The notes beneath the pieces were generated by a model. It searched no databases, had not been told where the DNA came from, and saw only the letters and a program-made list of their open reading frames with translations. A stretch of 64,000 nucleotides of DNA from Microbacterium rhizosphaerae (GTDB taxonomy: Bacteria > Actinomycetota > Actinomycetes > Actinomycetales > Microbacteriaceae): assembly GCF_034120055.1 (NCBI RefSeq), contig NZ_CP139368.1, positions 682,001 to 746,000 of the forward strand. The letters run 5' to 3'. Shown piece by piece: positions 1-6,400 of the stretch (position 1 is the stretch's first letter; every line of letters starts with the position of its first letter). Made by a program: the position numbers and the translations under genes.

Positions 1-720
1 GCGACGAGCGAGCTGACGGATCGGCGCATCCTGCTCGTCGAGGACGACGAGACGGTGCGCGAGGTGGTGCGCACGTATCTCGAGGACGCCGGGTACATCG
101 TCGACGAGGTCCCCGACGGCTTCAGTGCGATGGACCTCGTCGCGCGTCGGCTGCCCGATCTCATCGTGATGGACCGGATGCTGCCCGGGATCGACGGCGT
201 CGAGGTCTGCCGGCGCATCCGCGCCGAGCACGACATCCCGGTCATCATGCTGACCGCGCTCGGCGCGACCGACGACCGGATCGACGGCCTCGAGGCCGGT
301 GCCGACGACTATCTCACCAAGCCCTTCTCTCCGCGCGAGCTGGTGCTGCGGGTGACCTCGGTGCTGCGCCGCAGTCTTGCCGAGTATGCGCCGGAGGCGC
401 CGTTCGACCTCGGCGCGTTCACGCTGCATCCGTCTGCGCGATTCGTGCAGAAGGACGGCGTGCCCCTCGCGCTGTCCGCCCGCGAGTTCGACCTCTTCTC
501 GTTCCTGCTGAAGCATCCGGAGCGCGCGTTCACACGCGAGGAGCTGCTCGGCGCGGTGTGGGGATGGAGCTACGGCGACCTGTCGACGGTCACCGTGACG
601 ATGCGGCGGCTGCGGGAGAAGGTCGAGGACGACCCCACGCATCCGCTCATCCTTCAGACTGTGTGGGGCGTCGGCTACCGGCTCGTGCCGGCGCCGTCTT
701 CGACACCGGGCGTGGCATGA
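1..720 (+). CDS. OmpR/PhoB-family response regulator (5' end outside window)
   Basis: DNA-binding output half of a two-component system. The frame is open from base 1, so the true start lies to the left; 239 residues are visible. The receiver domain spans roughly residues 10-125: acidic pair in LLVEDDE, phospho-acceptor Asp in LIVMDRMLPG, Thr in MLTALG and Lys in LTKPFSP. The winged-helix domain fills about residues 145-235 (REFDLFSFLL to GVGYRLV), with the recognition-helix region STVTVTMRRLREKVED. Its TGA overlaps the ATG of the next gene (ATGA), so it is co-translated with a histidine kinase that is almost certainly its partner. The stimulus cannot be read from the sequence. Confidence 0.95.
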   Translation, partial: ATSELTDRRILLVEDDETVREVVRTYLEDAGYIVDEVPDGFSAMDLVARRLPDLIVMDRMLPGIDGVEVCRRIRAEHDIPVIMLTALGATDDRIDGLEAGADDYLTKPFSPRELVLRVTSVLRRSLAEYAPEAPFDLGAFTLHPSARFVQKDGVPLALSAREFDLFSFLLKHPERAFTREELLGAVWGWSYGDLSTVTVTMRRLREKVEDDPTHPLILQTVWGVGYRLVPAPSSTPGVA

Positions 721-1874
721 TCCGCGCCGGCGACCTCGGCGCGATCGTCGGCATCGCCGTGGTCTGCGGACTGGTGGTCGGCGCGATCGGGCTCGTCGCG
801 CTGCGGCTCGCGCGGCGCGCGCCGATGGCGGTGCAGGTGTCGATCGTCGTCCTGACCGGCACGCTCTCGGTCGCCGTCGGGATGGTCGCCGTCGCGCAGG
901 CGATGTTCCTCTCGCCCCACGACCTGGTCGTGAGCCTGTGGGTGGCCGGCATCGCCGCCCTCGTCTCGCTCGGCGTCGCCGCGGTGCTGGCCGTGACCTT
1001 CGTCCGTCAGGCCCGCAGGGTGCGCAGGCTCGCGGCATCGCTCGGCGGCGCGCGCGAGGACGGGGCGATCGTGCCGATGGATGCCTCGGGCTCCGAGCTC
1101 GCCGCCGTCGCCGAGGAGCTCGCCCGCACGAGCCTCCGGCTGGAGGAGGCCCACGCCGAAGTGGACGCGATGGACCAGTCGCGCCGCGAGTTCATCGCGT
1201 GGATCTCGCACGATCTGCGCACGCCGCTCGCGGGCCTGCGGGCCATGGCGGAGGCCCTGGAGGACGGACTCGCCGACGACCCGCAGCGGTTCCACCGCCA
1301 GATGCGCCTGCAGGTGGACCACCTCTCCGATCTCGTCGACGACCTGTTCGAACTGTCGAAGATCGAATCGGGCCGCCTGATCCTCGCGATGGACACCGTC
1401 TCGCTGCACGACCTCGTGAGCGACGCGGTCGCGGAGCTGCGCGTGCTGGCGGAGACGCGGCGCGTCACGATCCGCGAGTCGCCGGATCAGGATGCGCTGG
1501 TCCGCGGCGACGCGCGGGAGCTCGGCCGCGCCGTCTCGAACCTGCTGCTGAACGCGATCCAGTACTCGCCGCCGGGGACCGCCGTCGCCGTCGAGACGGA
1601 GGTCGACGCCGACGGCCACGCGGTGCTGAGCGTCGTCGACCAGGGCGGTGGCATCCCTCCGACCGACCTCGAGAATGTCTTCCGCGCGGGGTGGCGGGGT
1701 GCCGAGTCCCGGACCCCCGCTCCGCTCTGGGGACGCTCCAGCGGCGCCGGGCTCGGGCTCGCGATCGCCCGCGGGATCGTCGTCGCCCATGACGGCGACC
1801 TGCACGCGCGGAACGTCGACGGCGGCTGCCGGTTCGAGATGGTGCTGCCCGCGCTGCCGCATGCGGCGGCCTGA
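717..1874 (+). CDS. Sensor histidine kinase (HisKA/HATPase)
   Basis: Membrane sensor kinase, 385 residues if started at the ATG that overlaps the response-regulator stop; longer upstream readings would run inside that gene and are not credible. Three hydrophobic segments lie at about residues 7-30, 41-63 and 71-96, with almost no extracytoplasmic loop, which suggests sensing within or near the membrane. A HAMP-like helix follows, then the dimerisation/phospho-acceptor helix with His165 in ISHDLRTPLAG. The ATPase domain shows the N box LLNAIQYSPPG, the G1 box VVDQGGGIP and the G2 box GAGLGLAIARG. It should phosphorylate the Asp of the upstream regulator. The signal is unknown. Confidence 0.94.
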   Translation: MIRAGDLGAIVGIAVVCGLVVGAIGLVALRLARRAPMAVQVSIVVLTGTLSVAVGMVAVAQAMFLSPHDLVVSLWVAGIAALVSLGVAAVLAVTFVRQARRVRRLAASLGGAREDGAIVPMDASGSELAAVAEELARTSLRLEEAHAEVDAMDQSRREFIAWISHDLRTPLAGLRAMAEALEDGLADDPQRFHRQMRLQVDHLSDLVDDLFELSKIESGRLILAMDTVSLHDLVSDAVAELRVLAETRRVTIRESPDQDALVRGDARELGRAVSNLLLNAIQYSPPGTAVAVETEVDADGHAVLSVVDQGGGIPPTDLENVFRAGWRGAESRTPAPLWGRSSGAGLGLAIARGIVVAHDGDLHARNVDGGCRFEMVLPALPHAAA

Positions 1875-1904
1875 GGACACTCCCCGCCCGCCGGGCTCGG
1901 GTCG

Positions 1905-1910
1905 TACGAT
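1905..1910 (+). promoter_or_regulatory. -10 hexamer TACGAT, leaderless-type
   Basis: TACGAT ends exactly 6 nt before the ATG at 1917 and there is no ribosome binding site, so transcription should begin at or next to the start codon. No clear -35. Confidence 0.5.
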
Positions 1911-1916
1911 TCGGCC

Positions 1917-2627
1917 ATGGATCAGCAGCGCTGGCAGAAAGCCATGGAATGGCCGCTCGTGGTGGCGGCCCTCGTCTTCCTCGTCGCGTACGCCTGGGAG
2001 GTGATCGCCGACCTCCAGGGCTCCGCCCTGATCCTGGCGGAGGTCATCCAGGGGCTGACCTGGGCATTGTTCCTCCTCGACTACGGGATGAACCTCTACC
2101 TCGCGAAACCGCGTGCCGCGTGGTTCCGCAGCCACCTCTTCGACCTCGCCGTCGTCGTGCTGCCGATGCTGCGACCGCTGCGCGCGCTCCGGTTCGTGAC
2201 CCTGCTGCGGGTACTCGACCGCACCGCGGGGGTCGCGTTCCGCGGCCGCATCACGACCTACGTGGCGGGCGCCGCCTCCCTGCTGATCTTCGTGGCGGCG
2301 CTCGCGGTCCTGGATGCGGAGCGCCCGGCGCCCGGCGCCGCCATCAAGACGCTGGGCGATGCCCTGTGGTGGGCCGTCGTCACCGTGACGACGGTCGGCT
2401 ACGGCGACGAGGTGCCCATCACGCCGCAGGGCCGGCTGATCGCGGCGGCGCTGATGTTCTGCGGCATCGCCCTCCTCGGTATCGTCACGGCCACGTTCGC
2501 CGCCTGGATCATCGAGAAGATCGCGGTGCAGGATGCCGCGCAGCAGGCGGCGACCGTCGCCCACATCAAGGATCTCGAGGCCAAGATCGACACGCTGCAC
2601 GAGATGATCTCGACCCTCCGGCGGTGA
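1917..2627 (+). CDS. Voltage-gated-type potassium channel
   Basis: Integral membrane K+ channel subunit of 236 residues. The selectivity filter TVGYGD is at residues 159-164, between the pore helix ([10 protein letters not shown]) and the final transmembrane helix ([24 protein letters not shown]). Upstream hydrophobic segments at about 12-32, 38-62 and 74-84 plus an arginine-spaced helix [17 protein letters not shown] (about 87-102) look like a short S1-S4 voltage sensor, so a six-helix Kv-like layout is likely. A short coiled-coil tail ([20 protein letters not shown]) could support tetramer assembly. No RCK/TrkA nucleotide-binding domain is attached. The gene is monocistronic behind a leaderless-type promoter and converges with the gene to its right. 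Confidence 0.9.
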   Translation: MDQQRWQKAMEWPLVVAALVFLVAYAWEVIADLQGSALILAEVIQGLTWALFLLDYGMNLYLAKPRAAWFRSHLFDLAVVVLPMLRPLRALRFVTLLRVLDRTAGVAFRGRITTYVAGAASLLIFVAALAVLDAERPAPGAAIKTLGDALWWAVVTVTTVGYGDEVPITPQGRLIAAALMFCGIALLGIVTATFAAWIIEKIAVQDAAQQAATVAHIKDLEAKIDTLHEMISTLRR

Positions 2628-2633
2628 GCGGGC

Positions 2634-3773
2634 TCAGTCGGGCCGGCGGCGCATCCTGATCGCCCGCACGTCCATCTCGATCCTCGCCGATCCATCGGCC
2701 GCGAACCCGTGCCGGCGATAGAACGCCTGTGCGCGCGGGTTCGGGTCGGCGACCCACAGGATGACGTCCTCTTCCGCGGCCACGACGGCCTCGAGCAGCG
2801 CGGCGGCGGCGCCCGTGCCCTGATGCGCGGCGAGCAGGTAGAGCACGTACAGCTGGCGCTGCGCATCCGCGGTCTCGGAGGGCCCGGACAGCGCGATGCC
2901 GACGATCTCTCCGTCCACCTCTGCGACCGCGGGGCGCGCTCTGCCGGTGTCGGCGACGGCGTTCGCCCACATCCGCTCGCGACGCTCCACGAAGCCGGGG
3001 TCGTCGAGCACCGCATCGGGGAACATCCCGCGGTACGTCTCCTGCCACGACCGCACATGCACCCGGGCCATCGCCGCCACGTCCTCGGGGCGTGCCGCGC
3101 GTACGCGGAACGACGCGAGACCCAGCGCGGCGGCCGTGCGCCGACCGATCCCGTGGGCGACGGCGGTGTCGAGCTGCTCGACCGTGTCGACGTCGCGGCG
3201 GAGGGTCGAGGCATCCGGGACCGCCAGCGGCACGCAGCCCAGCGCGACGTGGCGTGCGAACGAGCCGGCGCCGAACGCGCTCGCCCACGGCGTGCCCGGG
3301 GCTGCGGTGACGAGAGTCGTGCCGGTGCCCTCGGCATCCGCGACCACGCCCCGATCGACGGAGGTCGCCTCCGCGAGCGCCGCGGCCAGATCCTCCGGGC
3401 GCAGGGCGGGGAGGTCGCCGAGGAGTGCGGCGCGGAACCCGCCGGCCGGCGCACCCGCGGCGACAGCCGCATCGATCCCGCCGCCGGGGTCGTCGACGAC
3501 GCGTGCGCCGAGCCGTGCCGCCTCGGCCGAGATCGTCTGATCCGCGGTCACCACGACGACCCGCGCTGCCTGTACGGCGGCGGCGATCGTATCCAGTGCG
3601 ATCGCTCGAGCCAGCTCGGCGCGCCCGGCACCCGGCACCGTCAGCCGGGACTTGCCGTGATCCGCGCGTTTGACGGGGATGACGACGGTCCACTCCGTCC
3701 GGAATTCAGTCTGCGTGTCGATTCCGGCACCTCGCCTTCGCCTCGGGCCGCGGGATCGGGCGCCGACGCCCAC
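2634..3773 (-). CDS. cofC: CofC/FbiD guanylyltransferase fused to a GNAT acetyltransferase
   Basis: Two-domain protein of 379 residues. About residues 25-215 match the CofC/FbiD nucleotidyltransferase of coenzyme F420 biosynthesis, which activates a phospho-C3 acid (2-phospholactate or phosphoenolpyruvate) with GTP. Visible marks are VVIPVKRADHGKSRL at the start, VVDDPGGGIDAAV, LLGDLPALRPEDL and a basic/acidic GTP pocket. About residues 218-379 are a GNAT acyltransferase (VRAARPEDVAAMARVHVRSW, LYLLAAHQGTGAAAALL, AQAFYRRHGF). The GTG start chosen is the only in-frame one with room; its Arg-rich first 20 residues look non-native, so the true start may be slightly downstream. It lies 33 bp behind fgd on the same strand and likely belongs to that operon. 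The acetyl acceptor is unknown. Confidence 0.82.
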   Translation of the reverse strand: MGVGARSRGPRRRRGAGIDTQTEFRTEWTVVIPVKRADHGKSRLTVPGAGRAELARAIALDTIAAAVQAARVVVVTADQTISAEAARLGARVVDDPGGGIDAAVAAGAPAGGFRAALLGDLPALRPEDLAAALAEATSVDRGVVADAEGTGTTLVTAAPGTPWASAFGAGSFARHVALGCVPLAVPDASTLRRDVDTVEQLDTAVAHGIGRRTAAALGLASFRVRAARPEDVAAMARVHVRSWQETYRGMFPDAVLDDPGFVERRERMWANAVADTGRARPAVAEVDGEIVGIALSGPSETADAQRQLYVLYLLAAHQGTGAAAALLEAVVAAEEDVILWVADPNPRAQAFYRRHGFAADGSARIEMDVRAIRMRRRPD

Positions 3774-3806
3774 CGTCGAGACTGAATCCCGAACGCGCCG
3801 GCGGCG

Positions 3807-4841
3807 TCACTCCCCGTACCGTGCGCGCAGACGCGGCAGGATCTCCGCCCCGTACATCCGCAGGAACTCGGGCTGATCGAAACCGGGGTCGTGGAAGACG
3901 AGGTGCCGGAAGCCGAGGTCGATGTACCGCCCGATCGCCTCGACATGCTCGTCGGGGTCGGTCGACACGATGAACCGCGAGGCGACGCGCTCGATCGGCA
4001 GCTCGGCGGCGCGCTGCTGCATGTCGATCGGGTCGTGCACGTCGCGCTTCTCCTCGGCCGACAGTGCGAGCGGCGCCCAGAACCGCGTCTTCTCGAGGGC
4101 GACCTCCTGGTCGGGATGGTGCGAGACCTTGACCTCCATCAGCGTGTCCACGGCGCCTGTGGCGCGACCGGCCTTCTCGATGCCCTCGCGCAGCGCCGGC
4201 AGCAGCGTGTCCGTGTACAGGGACGGGTCCTTGCCGCTCGTGGTGATGTAACCGTCGGCGATGCGACCGGCCAGCCGTGTCGCGGCGGGACCGGAGGCGC
4301 CGATGTAGATCGGCACGGGGTTCTCGGGGCGGTCGTAGACCGTCGCATCCTTCACCGAGTAATACGTGCCGTCGAACGTGACGCGCTCGTTCTCCCACAG
4401 TGCGCGCATGAGCGAGATGGCCTCCTTCATGCGCTGGAAGCGCTCAGGCGGCTCCGGCCAGTCGAGGCCGAGCGTGACCTCGTTGAGCGCCTCGCCGGTG
4501 CCCACACCCAGGATGATCCGGTCCGGGTACATCACGGCGAGGGTGGCGAAGGCCTGCGCGATGACCGCCGGGTGGTAGCGGAACGTGGGCGTCAGCACCG
4601 ACGTGCCGAGCAGCACGCGCGAGGTCCGCGCGCCGACGGCGCCGAGCCACGGCAGCGCGGCCGGGGCATGCCCACCGTCGTGCATCCAGGGCTGGAAGTG
4701 GTCGGACAGGAAGACCGAGTCGAAGCCCATCTCCTCGGCGAGCACCGAGAACTCGATGAGCTCGTTCGGCCCGAACTGCTCGCTCGATGCCTTGTATCCG
4801 AACCGCAGCGGTTGCTGCCGGTCAGCCTGTCGAACCATCAT
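3807..4841 (-). CDS. fgd: F420-dependent glucose-6-phosphate dehydrogenase (luciferase-like fold)
   Basis: Cytoplasmic enzyme of 344 residues, matching the mycobacterial Fgd1 family nearly end to end. It oxidises glucose 6-phosphate to 6-phosphogluconolactone and reduces F420. Diagnostic stretches are FGYKASSEQFGPNELIEF near the N-terminus, SDHFQPW, GTSVLTPTFRYHPAVIAQAF, GVGTGEALNE, the Lys/Arg-bearing TRFWAPLALSAEEK, and HLVFHDPGFDQ near the C-terminus. Two adjacent ATGs (4841 and 4838) are possible; the first overlaps the stop of the upstream monooxygenase, and AAGAGG provides a ribosome binding site. It would supply F420H2 to other enzymes, and its place in an operon with fbiC supports that the strain makes F420. 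Confidence 0.93.
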   Translation of the reverse strand: MMVRQADRQQPLRFGYKASSEQFGPNELIEFSVLAEEMGFDSVFLSDHFQPWMHDGGHAPAALPWLGAVGARTSRVLLGTSVLTPTFRYHPAVIAQAFATLAVMYPDRIILGVGTGEALNEVTLGLDWPEPPERFQRMKEAISLMRALWENERVTFDGTYYSVKDATVYDRPENPVPIYIGASGPAATRLAGRIADGYITTSGKDPSLYTDTLLPALREGIEKAGRATGAVDTLMEVKVSHHPDQEVALEKTRFWAPLALSAEEKRDVHDPIDMQQRAAELPIERVASRFIVSTDPDEHVEAIGRYIDLGFRHLVFHDPGFDQPEFLRMYGAEILPRLRARYGE

Positions 4842-6400
4842 GCGACCTCTTTCTGAAGGGGGGATGAGCCCGCACGCGTGGGCGCGGGGAGGAATTCCGA
4901 CCCCTCGGCCTGGGCCAGGCGCTGGCGGAACGCGGTGACCGTCCCCGGCCACAGCAGGGTGAGCCGGCCGGAGCGCTCGTCGACGTACCAGTTGCGGCAT
5001 CCGCCGGTGATCCAGGGAGTGGATGCCGCGGCCCGGTCGATCTCGGCGGTGTAGGCGCGCTCGGCCGCGGGGTCGACGCGCAGCACGCCGTCGAGGGTCG
5101 CCTCGTAGCGGAAAGCGAGCGTGCGCGCGAGGTAGGCGGCCTGCTCCTCGATCATCAGCACGGACGAGTTGTGTCCGAGCGACGCATTGGGGCCGTCGAG
5201 CACGAAGAGGTTCGGAAAGCCGCTCACCATCGTCGAGGCGTACGACGTCATGCCGTCCGACCAGTGCTCGGCCAGCGTGCCGTGCTCGCCCGTCACGAGG
5301 TCTGCGTAGGGCTGCTGCGTCGAGACGAACCCGGTGGCGAAGACGATGGCGTCGGCCTCGTGCCGTCGGCCCGAGGCGGCGACGAGCGTGCCGCCCTCGA
5401 CGGACGCGAGCGCCGAGGCTTCGAGCGTGACGGCGTCGGACGCGACGGCGGGGTAGAAGTCGTCGCTGAGCAGCACGCGCTTGCACCCGAAGGCGTAGCC
5501 GGGCGTGAGGCTCGCGCGCAGCGCGGGCTCGGAGACCTGGTCGTGCAGGTGGTCCAGGGCGACATCGCGGGCGAGGGCCGATGCCGCGGCATCCCCCGAT
5601 CGCGATGCGAAGCGCGCCTCGCCCTCGGTGAAGAGGTCCTCGCGCAGCGCTGCGAGCAGCTCGGGGCGCTCGCGGAAGCGGCGGCGCTCGGCGTGCGTGT
5701 ACGCACGGGCGCCGCGCGGGACGATCCACGCCGGGCTGCGCTGGAACAGGGTGACGTGGGAGGTGCGGGCGAGCTCGGGCACGAGCTGGACGGCGCTCGC
5801 GCCGGTGCCCACGACCGCGATCCGCGCGCCGTCCAGGTCGATGTCGTGCCGCCAGCGCGACGAGTGGAAGACCGGTCCGTCGAACTCCGCGAGCCCGGGA
5901 ACATCCGGGATGCGCGGCTCGGTGAGCCGCCCGCAGGCGAGGACGAGGGCGTGTGCGGTGACGTCGACGGGATGCGGTCCCCCGATGTGGAGGCGCCACA
6001 CGCCCCACTCGTCGTCCCACGCCGCGGCGGTGAGCGGGCTCTCCAGCCGCGGGACGATGCCCTCGTCAGCGGCGACGCGCTCCAGGTAGGCGCGGATCTC
6101 CCGGCCCGTCGCATAGACGCCGGACCAGTCGGGGTTCGGGTGGTCCGCGAAGCCGTACAGGTGGCTCGGAATGTCGCACGCGACTCCCGGGTACGTGTTG
6201 TCGCGCCACGTGCCGCCGAGGGATGCTGCGCGCTCGAGGACCAGCACATCGTCGATGCCCGAGTGGCGCAGCGCCATCGTGGCGGCGAGACCGGCGAAGC
6301 CGGCGCCGACCACGACCGCCTCGTAGGGGCCTACGCGCCCAGAGGCTCCGCGGGACGCGCCGGCGGCGTCCGGAGGCGGTGTGGGGAGGGTCAGGGTCAT
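4838..6400 (-). CDS. Class B flavoprotein monooxygenase (Baeyer-Villiger type)
   Basis: FAD- and NADPH-dependent monooxygenase, 520 residues, expected to insert oxygen into ketones or oxygenate soft nucleophiles. The FAD Rossmann motif VVVGAGFAGLAA is near residue 35, a second NADPH Rossmann motif AVVGTGASAVQL near 190, and between them FDGPVFHSSRW fits the FxGxxxHxxxW fingerprint of Baeyer-Villiger monooxygenases. The C-terminal part carries FATGFVSTQQPY, the usual end of the FAD domain. The substrate is unknown. The first 25 residues contain a translated copy of a dispersed repeat (6326-6385), so they may not belong to the ancestral enzyme. Both ends overlap neighbours as ATGA, so it is translationally coupled between fbiC and fgd; whether it functionally needs F420 is not shown. 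Confidence 0.88.
   Translation of the reverse strand: MTLTLPTPPPDAAGASRGASGRVGPYEAVVVGAGFAGLAATMALRHSGIDDVLVLERAASLGGTWRDNTYPGVACDIPSHLYGFADHPNPDWSGVYATGREIRAYLERVAADEGIVPRLESPLTAAAWDDEWGVWRLHIGGPHPVDVTAHALVLACGRLTEPRIPDVPGLAEFDGPVFHSSRWRHDIDLDGARIAVVGTGASAVQLVPELARTSHVTLFQRSPAWIVPRGARAYTHAERRRFRERPELLAALREDLFTEGEARFASRSGDAAASALARDVALDHLHDQVSEPALRASLTPGYAFGCKRVLLSDDFYPAVASDAVTLEASALASVEGGTLVAASGRRHEADAIVFATGFVSTQQPYADLVTGEHGTLAEHWSDGMTSYASTMVSGFPNLFVLDGPNASLGHNSSVLMIEEQAAYLARTLAFRYEATLDGVLRVDPAAERAYTAEIDRAAASTPWITGGCRNWYVDERSGRLTLLWPGTVTAFRQRLAQAEGSEFLPAPTRAGSSPLQKEVA
6326..6385 (-). repeat. Start-codon-linked dispersed repeat, copy 1
   Basis: Encodes PTPPPDAAGASRGASGRVGP directly after the monooxygenase start. 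Related copies follow the starts at 15684(-) and 23052(+), with a weaker one after 62984(+). The core is an imperfect palindrome around CGGAGCCTCTG. Confidence 0.7.

Noticed and set aside
675..2600. Long minus-strand open frame opposite the sensor kinase and channel
   Set aside because: It is antisense to two well-supported genes; its Arg/Asp/His-rich composition is what high-GC antisense frames produce, and there is no domain.
4857..6020. Start of the fgd frame further upstream
   Set aside because: It would run through the monooxygenase gene; the ATG at 4841 has a ribosome binding site and matches Fgd1 start.
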